Below the pieces are notes generated by a model that did not search any database, was not told the origin of the DNA, and saw nothing but the letters and a program-made list of their open reading frames with translations. From assembly GCA_022772675.1 (NCBI GenBank), contig JALEZW010000046.1, forward strand, positions 1 through 64,000: DNA of 64,000 nt, given 5' to 3'. The stretch's first letter is position 1; each line of letters begins with the position of its first letter. Position numbers and translations under genes: made by a program. This DNA is from Agathobacter sp. (GTDB lineage Bacteria > Bacillota > Clostridia > Lachnospirales > Lachnospiraceae). Positions 50,201 through 59,100 of the stretch are shown here, piece after piece.

Positions 50201-50803
50201 AGCCGGGACGTGACAGATATCATCCGATACCGTTATCTGCACCATATGGAATTAAATGATGCCTGTAAGCTTGCTTTATTAAAATCTCTTTCTGAGCAGC
50301 CGTTGTCGGATAAAAATTATGAAATTGAGGATGAACTTTTGGCAGAGTATACATGCCGGAATATGAATTTTGCATTTTATAAAAAACTCGATAAGCGTCT
50401 GGTAAAAAAATATCATCTGTATGACAAGGTCTTTTTAGAGTACCGCACCGATCCGAGAAAACATGTGATCCTGCACTACAGCAGGGATGAGGATGGACAG
50501 AATTTTATTCAGGAGGATATGTCGGATATCTACGATGGTATATTTGTGGAGCAGTTTGTACTGTTTTTCGGCGAGGTGGTTCAGTACTATATTACTGAGG
50601 AGTACAAAAATAAGGTGGAATCCACAGAGAGCAGCCGCCTGACCAGCAATGATGTCTATGGGCAGAAGGACGTAAGCCGCTACAATCTGATCAATCAGAT
50701 GCTGATTTCCGGTACTCTGTCAGATGATGAGTCGCTGTTTTACCACATGAAACAGTATGCAGGGCTGGATGAAGTGACAAAGAATGTATTTAAATTGCTT
50801 TGA
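47258..50803 (+). CDS. Very large DUF5717-type protein, 1181 aa
   Basis: No catalytic motif was found. The N-terminal 300 residues look like two beta-sandwich domains (LSFTVTEGQEYTGEFEISSTNHIPVRG; then a second similar block around residues 190-285). The rest is a long helical-repeat region with alternating aromatic and acidic helices, as in TPR or scaffold proteins (VLMKAQALLINRQRQEAEWIL is TPR-like). No signal peptide. It starts at GTG 47258 and opens a tight operon of four (gaps 13, 9 and 3 bases). DUF5717 is the family name I recall for such Lachnospiraceae proteins; function is undescribed. A scaffold role at the envelope is a guess from the membrane-bound last partner. Confidence 0.75.
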   Translation: MRKRIREIARGKFEYDQPSLSISEEKLSFTVTEGQEYTGEFEISSTNHIPVRGVVYSSSSRMECLTPQFEGERVRIRYQFHSRGLVEGEEEKGELTIVYNQGVTSLPFCVSVSRLYAESSMGQIRSLNDFAALARENWKEAYQLFYHKNFSHLFKTKEIREEMIYRGILAAKPSPQNMEEFLIAVEKKNPIRFTLSGDDSVPGDILETQQQEVEIRKSEWGYIRIQIETDADFIRLSDNQITSEDFLGSTCSFKYLIDYDRMHAGNNYARITFSSVYETRVLEISAHKGEKKVSEKHRERMQIKEYQAGLVELYEAYRLKKIVTGAWSNETVEILDHLHAMVPEEPMYVLMKAQALLINRQRQEAEWILDEFKHTFSDRHSPEWGYYLYILTLMEREPAYVDRMTHEIELIFRENPDSALLFWVLSFLEEEYYNNSAHKLRAIAYWVKNGCTSPYLYVEAYYIIWQEPYLMTSLTGFEINILRWAIRHQALTREIAAQIFEVVDLNSGYDEISYQLMCEAYEADETEEHLGFICSYLIRAQRFDVRFHHWFESGIEKKLRITGLYEAYLLSLDEREIGKVPKIIRMYFQYDSNLPYRKMAILYNNIIASKKREPEIYEQYHKVMSRFAMEQIEKEHMDDNLAVVYEDLLDLGLINEELAHRLSGILFTRKLILFDKRMVRAIIYQKQMKEPQIVPIVDRAAYFQLFSDEYVILFEDERGRRYVKSVSYRLESLMEADRYLDKCMALAPDEIPYIVYHFLGKNSYLDFLEEDEVFFEPVLFSGKLSDRYQTEMALEILRFYQAKSEETMVGQYLERADFSVMSQPVCQYMLDLLVDWKMYDRAYELMQIYGMDQMGAAAKVTLASHRIDEISEDEEDEYLILLCVDAFSHKKYNDRILQYLSLYYNGPSEMMMRLWSAARSFECKTFELEERILVQMLYTDADLTGLSEVFAHYYDSGGRELVVLAYISASAHAYFLQNKAVSRDVTDIIRYRYLHHMELNDACKLALLKSLSEQPLSDKNYEIEDELLAEYTCRNMNFAFYKKLDKRLVKKYHLYDKVFLEYRTDPRKHVILHYSRDEDGQNFIQEDMSDIYDGIFVEQFVLFFGEVVQYYITEEYKNKVESTESSRLTSNDVYGQKDVSRYNLINQMLISGTLSDDESLFYHMKQYAGLDEVTKNVFKLL

Positions 50804-50816
50804 TGGGAGATAGAGG

Positions 50817-52043
50817 ATGGATGCAAACAGCTGTTACCTTGGCATTGATTTAAGTGATTCCTATGCCATGGTTAGTTTTTGTCAACCGAATAAAAAAGAG
50901 CCGGAAACCGTCAGTATGATTGCTGGCAGTGAAAAATACCAGATTCCTGCGATTCTTGCCAGAAGAAAAAGTATCGGGATGTGGTATTACGGCGAGGAGG
51001 CGGCAAAGATGGCAAAGACCAGCGAGGTCATCTGTGTGGACTCCCTGCTGCGTCGGGCCATATCAGGCGAAGTCATTACCATTGCAAAGGAAAATTATGA
51101 TGCTGTGGAACTCCTTGCGCTTTTTCTTAAAAAAGTCATGGAGCTTCCCCTTAAATTGGGGAATGCTTCCGCTATTGCGGGAGTGGTACTTACCGTGGAA
51201 CGTCTGACAAAGGAAAATATGGATGTTTTCTGGAAGATTGCCCATCTATTGGAATTAAACCAGGAACGTTTTACGGTGATTGACCATAAGAAAAGTTTTT
51301 ACTACTTTGCCCTGAATCAGGAAAGCTCCCTTTGGACCCATGATGTGTTCCTGTTTTCCTGTGAGAGGGATCTGGTAAGTTATTATGATCTGAAACGGGA
51401 TATAAGGACAAAGCCGCAGCTTGTTTCGATTCATGAACACGGGCGGCAGACACTGGGAGAAAACAGGGATGAAAGCTTTGCGAAGATTCTGACTGAGGCA
51501 CTTAAAAACCGTGTAGTTTCCTCTGCTTATCTTGTGGGAGATGGTTTTGACGGGGATTGGCTTAAACAGTCGCTTACGGTACTCTGCCGAGGAAGACGGG
51601 CATTCTTAGGGAAAAACCTGTTTTCCAAAGGTGCATGCTATGCAGCTTTTTTACGTAATCAGGATGCATGGCCATATGTCTATATGGGTGAAAATGAGAT
51701 GAAGTTTAATCTGAGTCTCAAGGTGAAGGACAAGGGAAAGGTTGCTTTTTTAAATCTCATCAGTGCCGGACAGAACTGGTTTGAGACAAAAAATGAATGT
51801 GAAGTGGTTTTAAACGGGACGCCGCAGATTGATTTCTGGAAACAGCTTCCCAACAGCCGGGAGGCTGAAATTGAAACGGTGGAACTAAATGATTTTCCAA
51901 TGCGTCCGGAGCGAACCACGAGACTGCGCATTTCAGCCAGTCCGGTTTCGGATGATAAAATTGATGTAGAAATCAGGGACATGGGATTTGGAGAATTTTT
52001 CCGTGCCACCGATAAGGTGTGGAAATATACCATTATGATGTAG
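50817..52043 (+). CDS. DUF5716-type protein with actin/Hsp70-like fold
   Basis: The 408-residue protein starts like an actin-ATPase (CYLGIDLSDSYAMVSF, phosphate-1-like), has a QIPAILARRK segment as in DnaK, a GVVLTVERLTKENMDVFW stretch like the HSP70 connection region, and SAYLVGDGFDGDWLKQSL resembling the adenosine motif. The C-terminal 130 residues are beta-rich (like a substrate domain). It is probably an ATP-binding chaperone-like or filament-like protein, though key phosphate-2 residues are not obvious, so ATPase activity is uncertain. Encoded between two repeat-type proteins in the same operon. Confidence 0.7.
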   Translation: MDANSCYLGIDLSDSYAMVSFCQPNKKEPETVSMIAGSEKYQIPAILARRKSIGMWYYGEEAAKMAKTSEVICVDSLLRRAISGEVITIAKENYDAVELLALFLKKVMELPLKLGNASAIAGVVLTVERLTKENMDVFWKIAHLLELNQERFTVIDHKKSFYYFALNQESSLWTHDVFLFSCERDLVSYYDLKRDIRTKPQLVSIHEHGRQTLGENRDESFAKILTEALKNRVVSSAYLVGDGFDGDWLKQSLTVLCRGRRAFLGKNLFSKGACYAAFLRNQDAWPYVYMGENEMKFNLSLKVKDKGKVAFLNLISAGQNWFETKNECEVVLNGTPQIDFWKQLPNSREAEIETVELNDFPMRPERTTRLRISASPVSDDKIDVEIRDMGFGEFFRATDKVWKYTIMM

Positions 52044-52052
52044 GTAAAGTGT

Positions 52053-52892
52053 ATGGGTGAATTATTACTTTGTCATGAAACAATCGCATCAATGCCATAT
52101 TATGCGGAGACAGCAGGAATAAATATCTACTCCATGGAGGAGTTATGCTATTATATTGCCGGCAACTGTTACCTTCTGGATAAGTCCTTTATGAATGAGG
52201 AACTCTGCACCTGGATTGAAAAGCAGATGAAGCGGTATAAGCTTGCTGACCGGTTAAGGAATCTGATGCGAGATTCCGGGAAGCTTTCCGATTTTGTTAT
52301 GGCAATATTAGAGGACTGTGCCTATTGTACCCCACCGGAAATACAAAAGATCCTGACTTCCATCCGGCAGATGGAAGGAAAATCGGATTTTGAGTGTAGT
52401 AAACTTCGGGCAGACCAGCTGGTGAAAAGGGGAAAATATCTGGCAGCAATTTATGAGTATAAGCGTCTTTTGGATGCTCCGGAGTCGAAGAAGGAAAATG
52501 CCCTGATGCGTGGAAATATCTGGCACAATTTAGGAACCGCATATGCACAGCTGTTTCTCTTTGAAGAGGCGGCAGACTGCTATGAGAGGGCATATGAATT
52601 AAACGAATCCGGGGAATCCCTGAGGGAGTGGCTGATGTGCTGCCAATGCATGGGGGACGAGGAAACATTGTCCCGTGTGGCAGAAGAACATCATCTTGAC
52701 AATATGGGAATGCAGGAAATTAAAAATGAGATTTCCATTGCAGGAAAAAGTGAGGAACTGTCAGCCTTTGAATACAGGCTTGAGGAACTGCACAGTCAGA
52801 TGGACGGACCGGGAAAAAAGGAAGCAAGGGCAGAAATCAATGATATTATTTTCCGGTGGAAAGAGGAATATCGAAGGAGCTGCAAGGTATAA
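52053..52892 (+). CDS. TPR-containing protein, 279 aa
   Basis: Soluble and helical. The N-terminal half is a helical domain starting MGELLLCHETIASMPYY and containing FMNEELCTWIEKQMKRYK. The centre has one or two tetratricopeptide repeats (NIWHNLGTAYAQLFLFEEA followed by CYERAYELNE). The C-terminal 70 residues are charged coiled coil. Likely an adaptor binding its operon partners; family unknown. Third gene of the DUF5717/5716 operon. Confidence 0.7.
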   Translation: MGELLLCHETIASMPYYAETAGINIYSMEELCYYIAGNCYLLDKSFMNEELCTWIEKQMKRYKLADRLRNLMRDSGKLSDFVMAILEDCAYCTPPEIQKILTSIRQMEGKSDFECSKLRADQLVKRGKYLAAIYEYKRLLDAPESKKENALMRGNIWHNLGTAYAQLFLFEEAADCYERAYELNESGESLREWLMCCQCMGDEETLSRVAEEHHLDNMGMQEIKNEISIAGKSEELSAFEYRLEELHSQMDGPGKKEARAEINDIIFRWKEEYRRSCKV

Positions 52893-52895
52893 GTT

Positions 52896-54095
52896 ATGAT
52901 ATTTTCAAAGATTTTTCAGAGAAATAAAAAGAAAAAAGAAGAAAAAGAAAGCGATTTTGATTTAAGCCAGTATGCAAAACTTGAGACAGAGGAAATCGTT
53001 CAGGAGCTGAATCAGTCCGATGCGGTTCAGGCAAAAAATTATGTGGTGGATCTGTGCAAACAGATGATTCAGGCATCAAAAGATATTGAGGATAACAGGT
53101 CTGAGTATCAGCTTGTTACGAAATATTTAAATGATATTCAGATTATAGAGGATCTGACAGATGAGGAAAAGAAACCCATTGCAGAATGTGCCTCACATGT
53201 ATGCAAACTGGAAAAGCAGCGTACCGATTATCTTCAGACAGAAAGACGTCTGACGGAATCCCAGTACGCACAGATGCAGGAGGAAGAGGAAAATATTCCA
53301 GGCGTTATCAAACGCCTTAAGGAAAATGAGACGGATCTGGATACCAGTAAACGAAATATGGCAGTGATAGAGGGAAAAAAGCTGGAGTGGTCCATGCAGC
53401 GTTCAGCAGCAGTAAAAAATCAGAAAATTATGCGTACAGCAGCCTGTTATCTGTTTGTGATTTTTCTGACATTTATGGCACTGTGTGGAATCCTTTCCTG
53501 GTATTTTGTCATTGATCTGAAGCTGGTGATGACAATTATTGCCATAGCAGCAGTGCTTGCCGGTGCTTTTATTCTAATCCGTTATCAGGACAGTTCCCAC
53601 TGTGTCAGACAGATGGATGTGAATCGAAATCACGCAATTACCGTGGAAAACCATGTGAAGATCCGTTATGTCAATACGAAAAATGCCGTGGACTATACCT
53701 GCGAAAAATATCATGTCCGCAATGCAAAGGAACTGGAATATTTCTACGGACAGTATCTGGACGAGGCAAGGGAACGGGAAAACTTTAGAAAGACCAGTTC
53801 GGATCTGGAATACTATACCAGGAAGTTATTACAGTATCTGAACAGACTTCGGATGTACGATACCAGAGTGTGGCTGACCCATGCCAATGCCATCGTTGAC
53901 AGCCGGGAGATGGTGGAACTAAAGCATGAGCTGATCAAGCGCAGACAGAAAATCCGCTCCCGTGTGGAGAAGAGTGTGAACAGTATCCGGGAGATGAAGG
54001 GAGAAGCTTATAAAAATTTAAGTAAAATGGGAGATGACGCTTACCAGGTGGAACAGATCTTAAGGAAGATTGAAGAGGTTAGTCCGGTGGCATAG
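52896..54095 (+). CDS. Coiled-coil membrane protein, 399 aa
   Basis: It starts with a lysine-rich segment (QRNKKKKEEKESDF), then a long coiled coil (about 30-165), two adjacent membrane segments (about 178-222, CYLFVIFLTFMALCGIL and VMTIIAIAAVLAGAFILI) and a second long basic coiled coil to the end. Both coiled coils should lie on the same, cytoplasmic side. Last gene of the operon, 3 bases after the TPR gene; it could anchor the other three at the membrane. No known family recognised. Confidence 0.7.
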   Translation: MIFSKIFQRNKKKKEEKESDFDLSQYAKLETEEIVQELNQSDAVQAKNYVVDLCKQMIQASKDIEDNRSEYQLVTKYLNDIQIIEDLTDEEKKPIAECASHVCKLEKQRTDYLQTERRLTESQYAQMQEEEENIPGVIKRLKENETDLDTSKRNMAVIEGKKLEWSMQRSAAVKNQKIMRTAACYLFVIFLTFMALCGILSWYFVIDLKLVMTIIAIAAVLAGAFILIRYQDSSHCVRQMDVNRNHAITVENHVKIRYVNTKNAVDYTCEKYHVRNAKELEYFYGQYLDEARERENFRKTSSDLEYYTRKLLQYLNRLRMYDTRVWLTHANAIVDSREMVELKHELIKRRQKIRSRVEKSVNSIREMKGEAYKNLSKMGDDAYQVEQILRKIEEVSPVA

Positions 54096-54123
54096 CATTT
54101 TCCACCGATTAAGGATATTAACT

Positions 54124-54158
54124 TGAGGTGCGAACCGGATTGGAGCGCACCTCATTTT
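54124..54158. terminator. Terminator after the DUF5717 operon, convergent with cotJC
   Basis: TGAGGTGCG (54124-54132) pairs with CGCACCTCA (54146-54154), followed by TTTTTA. Confidence 0.8.
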
Positions 54159-54166
54159 TACGTTGT

Positions 54167-54775
54167 TTATTTGTTGTTAAAACAGTCAAAATCCGGGTTG
54201 AATGCATAGAAATTACGGCTGTCCAGTTCTTCCTGAACCATTCGCAGAGCCTCCCCGAACCGCTGGAAATGCACGATTTCCCGCTCTCTTAAGAATCGTA
54301 TCGGATCGGCAACTTCCGGGTCTTTTACCACGCGAAGAATATTATCATAGGTTTTTCTGGCTTTCTGTTCTGCAGCAAGATCCTCTACCAGATCCGCAAT
54401 GGCATCACCGCTTGACTGGAATTCACAGGCATTGAAGGGGATTCCTCCCGCCGCCTGGGGCCATACTCCTGCAGTGTGGTCAATATAATATGGAGCAAAA
54501 CCGGCTTTTTCCAATTCCTGTGCAGACAATCCCTTTGTAAGCTGGCGGACAATGGCTCCGATCATCTCGAGATGGGCCAGTTCCTCCGTTCCAATGTCCG
54601 TCAGAAGACCCGCGACTCTCGGATTTGCAGCGGAGAAACGCTGTGAGAGATAACGCATGGAGGCACTGAGCTCACCATCCGGACCACCGTACTGACTGAT
54701 AATATAGGAGGCCAGCTTTGCATTTGGTGTCGAAATGGAAATTGGATACTGTAATCTTTTTTCATAATTCCACAT
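54167..54775 (-). CDS. cotJC: Spore coat protein CotJC (manganese catalase type)
   Basis: The 202-residue four-helix-bundle protein of the Mn-catalase family begins MWNYEKRLQYPISISTPNAK. It shows the di-metal ligands in DIGTEELAHLEMIGA (E-x-x-H) and REREIVHFQRFGE (E-x-x-H), with GGIPFNACEFQSSGDAIADLVEDLAAEQKA between. It is a spore coat component, possibly with catalase activity. Last gene of cotJABC, 3 bases after cotJB. Confidence 0.93.
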   Translation of the reverse strand: MWNYEKRLQYPISISTPNAKLASYIISQYGGPDGELSASMRYLSQRFSAANPRVAGLLTDIGTEELAHLEMIGAIVRQLTKGLSAQELEKAGFAPYYIDHTAGVWPQAAGGIPFNACEFQSSGDAIADLVEDLAAEQKARKTYDNILRVVKDPEVADPIRFLREREIVHFQRFGEALRMVQEELDSRNFYAFNPDFDCFNNK

Positions 54776-54778
54776 AAT

Positions 54779-55054
54779 CTATCTTCCCCCTTCCCATGGC
54801 ATTGGTGCTGTGTTCCAGTCCCAGGAATCCAATGGCTGATTCGGAATCATCCGGAGCGAACCAAACTGTTCCTCGTAGGTATCTTTTGCGGAACGGTAAA
54901 GTTCATTACACTGATTAAAATAGTTGAGTGCTTCCTCATCATCCGGGTGGGTATCCAGATAGAGTGCCATATCAAAAGCACAGAAACCCAGCATGGATAC
55001 CCAGTTAAAAAGCTCATTCCGTGTCATCTGCTGTGGACGGTTTGGTTTGTTCAT
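54779..55054 (-). CDS. cotJB: Spore coat protein CotJB
   Basis: The 91-residue protein has the CotJB signatures LFNWVSMLGFCAFDMALYLDTHP and YEEQFGSLRMIPNQ, ending W-D-W-N-T-A-P-M-P-W-E-G. ATG 55054 follows GGAGGC and overlaps the cotJA stop (ATGA); a start at 55087 lies inside cotJA without a site. Spore coat assembly with CotJA and CotJC. Confidence 0.92.
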   Translation of the reverse strand: MNKPNRPQQMTRNELFNWVSMLGFCAFDMALYLDTHPDDEEALNYFNQCNELYRSAKDTYEEQFGSLRMIPNQPLDSWDWNTAPMPWEGGR

Positions 55055-55248
55055 CGATATCTGCCTCCATTTCCACTCATCATACATTTTGCTGTAAATG
55101 GCATATCCAGTTCCGGAAATATCGTTCCAGCCATAAGTGCCCGTTTGGGGTCATATACCTTGGTAAATTTCTGCCATGGAACATAAGCCATTCCGGGTAC
55201 CTGCCAGCTGCATTCATCCTTTTGCATCATGTTTGGTTTTGAATCCAT
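55051..55248 (-). CDS. cotJA: Spore coat protein CotJA
   Basis: The 65-residue protein contains the CotJA motif MAYVPWQKFTKVYDPKRALMAGTIFPELDMPF. First gene of the coat operon. AAAGGAA lies 8 bases before the ATG. Mother-cell expression is expected. Confidence 0.92.
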   Translation of the reverse strand: MDSKPNMMQKDECSWQVPGMAYVPWQKFTKVYDPKRALMAGTIFPELDMPFTAKCMMSGNGGRYR

Positions 55249-55270
55249 CAGATTATTTTCCTTTCATAGC

Positions 55271-55299
55271 TGCGTATGCTATATGATATGAAATTATGC
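55271..55299 (-). promoter_or_regulatory. Possible sigma-E-type promoter of cotJABC
   Basis: On the minus strand GCATAATT (55299-55292), 13 bases, then CATACGCA (55278-55271). It resembles the sigma-E pattern (KMATATT, 13-15, CATACAMT) and sits 22 bases before the cotJA start. One or two mismatches. Confidence 0.4.
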
Positions 55300-55445
55300 A
55301 TAAAAGGTGAAAACGGATTTGGAATATGCTATACTGTAAATAATTTAGGCTTCCCATACAGATTTCGGCTCAATTTCACGAAACATGTGGGAAGTTTTGT
55401 TAAAAAGCATACAATTTATTAACAGGTAAAGGATGGAAAACAGCT

Positions 55446-55949
55446 ATGGAAATTAAGAGAATGAACGATAAACAGGAAGAAGAATTCATGAATCTGACGC
55501 AGGAACTTTATCAGGAAATGGAAGAAAAGGACAGGTACTGCCCGTTTAATGATGAATTTATCAGTATCTTAAATCCGGAGAATCATTTTATGGTGGGAGC
55601 TTATGAGAATGGAGAATTGATGGGAGGCTTCAGTATCTATTTTCCAATGGAGGAGGACAGTTATTCCAATTATCTGGATACAAAGGTTCCCATTGATACT
55701 GTGGCACAGATGGATAATTGTGCAGTTGCAAAGAAATACCGGGGCAGAAATCTGCAGGAAAAGCTGTGTAAAAGCTGTGAGCAGATCCTGCGGGAGGAAT
55801 ATCCGGAAAGGGTGAACCTGCTTTGTACCGTGCACCCGGATAATCCGGCTTCTTTAAAGAATATGGAGACTTGCGGGTTTCAGGTGGTGAAAGAGGTGGA
55901 GAATATGTATCATGGAAATCCCAGGTATATTTTGCGGAAAAATTTGTAA
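55446..55949 (+). CDS. GNAT family N-acetyltransferase
   Basis: The 167-residue protein is a GCN5-related acetyltransferase. VAQMDNCAVAKKYRGRNLQEKL holds the acetyl-CoA loop in the form KKYRGRNLQEKL (R-x-x-G-x-x replaced by R-G-R-N-L), followed by a CTVHPDNPASLKNMETCGF block, typical of the last two strands. Substrate unknown. It lies alone between the coat operon and the CRISPR locus; its start is preceded by AAAGGATGG. Confidence 0.85.
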   Translation: MEIKRMNDKQEEEFMNLTQELYQEMEEKDRYCPFNDEFISILNPENHFMVGAYENGELMGGFSIYFPMEEDSYSNYLDTKVPIDTVAQMDNCAVAKKYRGRNLQEKLCKSCEQILREEYPERVNLLCTVHPDNPASLKNMETCGFQVVKEVENMYHGNPRYILRKNL

Positions 55950-55974
55950 AGTCCATTTTATTGGACATGAAGTG

Positions 55975-55983
55975 TGATACAAT
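55975..55983 (+). promoter_or_regulatory. Candidate cas9 promoter (extended -10)
   Basis: TGATACAAT (55975-55983) is an extended -10 without a good -35. From here the cas9 mRNA leader would run through the whole tracrRNA gene in antisense. A second TATAAT on the plus strand lies at 56140-56145, but without a well-spaced -35. Confidence 0.4.
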
Positions 55984-56033
55984 AAATAAAAACATGGAAA
56001 ATCTATGACATATTAGAGAAAGGGGGAATAAAC

Positions 56034-56134
56034 AAAAAAACCCTAAGATAGAATCTTAGGATTCATGCACACACTGTGCAACCGGAAAACCGGCGGTTTG
56101 GTAAAAACTTTATTTGAACTCGCAATGTAAATTC
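56034..56134 (-). ncRNA. tracrRNA (antisense to cas9 leader)
   Basis: On the minus strand the transcript from about 56134 begins with an anti-repeat: ATGAATTTACATTG is the exact complement of the first half of the CRISPR repeat apart from one end base, followed by a bulge and GTTCAAAT, which pairs with GTTTGA at the repeat start. Then come a nexus region, a CCGG-TTTT-CCGG-type hairpin, GCACAC/GTGTGC, and a terminator CCTAAGA/TCTTAGG (56060-56042) followed by seven T (56040-56034). The length of about 100 nt is normal for type II-A. Start and end are inferred from the promoter and terminator. Confidence 0.85.
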
Positions 56135-56140
56135 ATTGTT

Positions 56141-56169
56141 ATAATATCACGAAGGAGGATATATGTCAA
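56141..56169 (-). promoter_or_regulatory. tracrRNA promoter
   Basis: On the minus strand TTGACA (56169-56164), exactly 17 bases, TATTAT (56146-56141). The -35 box ends one base before the cas9 ATG at 56171, and the spacer covers the cas9 ribosome site. Confidence 0.8.
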
Positions 56170-56170
56170 G

Positions 56171-59100
56171 ATGAAAAACGAAAATTATTATGTTGGTCTG
56201 GATATGGGAAGTAATTCGGTAGGTTATGCCGTAACAGATGAAAATTATAAGCTTTTGAAGCACAAGGGAGAACCGATGTGGGGCAGCCATGTGTTTGAGG
56301 AGGCGAAATCATCAGAGGAGCGTCGTTCCTTTCGGACAGCCAGAAGAAGAAACGATAGAAAGAAACAGAGAGTTTCACTGGTTACAGATATTTTTGCAGA
56401 TGAAATTGCAAAGGTGGATTCGCGTTTCTTTATCAGAAGACAGGAGAGTGCGCTTTTTCGGGAAGATGTGGATTCAGGAGACAGGTTTATAGTTTTTAAT
56501 GATGAAGAGTTTACGGATCAGGACTTTTACGAACGTTATCCAACAATCCATCATTTGATTTGCGAACTGATGAACGACGAACAGCCACATGATGTCCGGC
56601 TGGTATATCTTGCGTGCGCTTATCTTGTTGCCCACAGGGGACATTTTTTAAATGAAGTAAATAAGGATAACGTTGAGGAAGTACTGGATTTCCATAAGGT
56701 ATATGATAAGTTCCTGGATGTGATGAGGGAGTATGATGAGATTCCGTGGGAATGCGACAGGGATGCATTTCAGGAATTACTAAAGGAAAAAAACACTGTC
56801 ACCAGAAAAAAGGAAAAATTTCAGGCTTTATTGAACAATGGGAAAAAGTTTAAATCAGAAGAAGATGAAAACGTCAGTAAAGATGGCTTGATTCAGCTTT
56901 TAAGCGGTGGAACTTATGACCTTGGAAAACTGTTTCCGGGTTTGGAGCTGGAAGATAAAGTGGCGGTATCTTTTAAGATGGCAGAGGAAGAGTTTATGGA
57001 AGTGCTTTCTCTTTTAGATGATGAGGCAGAAATTCTCTGTGCGCTTCGCAATCTTTATGACTGGGCAACTCTTGCAGATGCGTTAAAGGGTGCAAAAAAC
57101 ATTTCTGAAGCAAAGGTGGAAATTTATAATCAGCACAAGAAAGATTTGGCATATTTAAAGTCATTTATTCGGAAATATAAGCCAGACAAATATAATGAGA
57201 TATTTCGGGATGATTCGGTTGCTGCAAATTATGTTGCATATTCTTATCATACAAAAGATGTTAAGAATTCAAAGAATGTAAAAAAGGGAAAGGCAAAGAA
57301 GGAGGATTTCTGTGACTATATCAGAAAAATTGTCAAGGATGTTCAGGTAGTGTCGGAGGACCAAAAGGATTATGAAGATATGATGTTCCGGCTGTCAACC
57401 TATAGTTTTCTTCCAAAGCAGGTGGACGGTGATAATCGTGTAATTCCATATCAGTTATACTATCACGAATTGAAATCTATTTTGAATCAGGCAAGGAAGT
57501 ATCTTCCCTTCCTGGAGCAAAGAGATGAGGAGGGATATTCGAATATAGATAAAATTCTATCCATTATGGAGTTTCGGGTGCCGTATTATGTGGGACCTCT
57601 CAGAACGGATAACGGTGAGCATGGCTGGATGAAGCGGAAAGCGGAAGGCAAAATCTATCCGTGGAATTTTGAGGACAAGGTTGATTTGGACCAGAGCGAG
57701 CAGGAATTTATTAATCGAATGACAAATAATTGCAGTTATTTGCCGGGAGAGACCGTTCTTCCGAAATATTCCCTGCTTTACAGCAAATTTATGGTACTAA
57801 ATGAAATCAATAACATTAAGATCAATGGTCAGGCAATTCCGGTTTCCGCAAAGCAGGGAATATACGGCCTTTTCCAGAAATACCGGAAGGTGAGTGTGAA
57901 AAAAATCCGGGAATATCTGCAGGCGAATAACCTGTTACATAGTGAAGAGGTATTGTCTGGTATTGATGTCACGATCAAATCGTCCTTGAAATCCTATCAC
58001 GATTTCAAAAGGATGCTGGAAAATGGAATTGTCACAGAAAATCAGGCGGAGGAAATTATTGAGAGACTGACTTACAGCGAGGATAAGAAGCGAATTGTCA
58101 AGTGGATTCATGAAAATTATCCGGATATGAAGGAAGAGGATGTAAAGTATATTTCAAAATTGAATTATCAGGATTTCGGGAGATTGTCTGTAAAATTCTT
58201 GTCAGGGTTACGCGGATGCTGCAAAGAGACAGGGGAATCCTATACCATCATTGGGGCTCTTTGGAATACGAATGATAATTTGATGCAGCTTTTATCAGAT
58301 CAATATACCTTCATGGAGCAGATTGAGAGCTTGAGGGAGGAATATTACCGTGAGCATCCTGCAACATTGGAAAATATGCTGGATGGAATGTATGTCAGCA
58401 ATCTGGTTAAGAGACCGATTTACCGTGCTTTAGATATTTTATCGGATGTACAGAAAGTTTGTGGGCATGCTCCGGATAAAATTTTTATTGAGATGGCAAG
58501 AGGTGATGGGGAGAAGGGAAAACGTACCAAAACCAGGCGCGACCAGATTATGGAACTGTACAAAGCTATGGATAAGGAGGAAGTGCGGGAATTATCCAGC
58601 CAGTTAGAGGGCAGGAGTGATAATGAACTCCAGAGTGAGGTTTTATTTTTATATTTTATGCAGTTGGGAAAATGTGCGTATACCGGTCAAAGTCTGGATA
58701 TAGACAAGTTAAAAACGAATTTATATAACGTGGATCATATATATCCGCAGAGTTATGTAAAGGACGACAGTCTGGACAATAAGGTATTGGTTCTCTCTGA
58801 GGAGAATGCAAAGAAAGGTGATATCGTTCCAATTAACAAAAATATTAGGGAAAAAATGCAGCCTTTTTGGTATATGCTTAAGAAAAACAGATTGATTTCC
58901 GAAGAAAAGTACAATCGGCTGATTCGGAATACCGGCTTTACAGATGAAGAAAAGATGGGCTTTATCAATCGGCAGTTAGTGGAGACGAGACAGTCAACAA
59001 AAGCGGTGGCAACGGTTTTACAGACATTGTATCCGGATACGGAAATTATCTATTCAAAAGCAGGACTTGTATCAGATTTCCGGCGTGAGTTTGGTATGGT

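Noticed and set aside
56114-56170. Starting Cas9 at ATG 56114
   Set aside because: That ATG lies inside the tracrRNA anti-repeat and has no ribosome site; the RuvC-I motif begins right after ATG 56171, which follows AAGGAGG.
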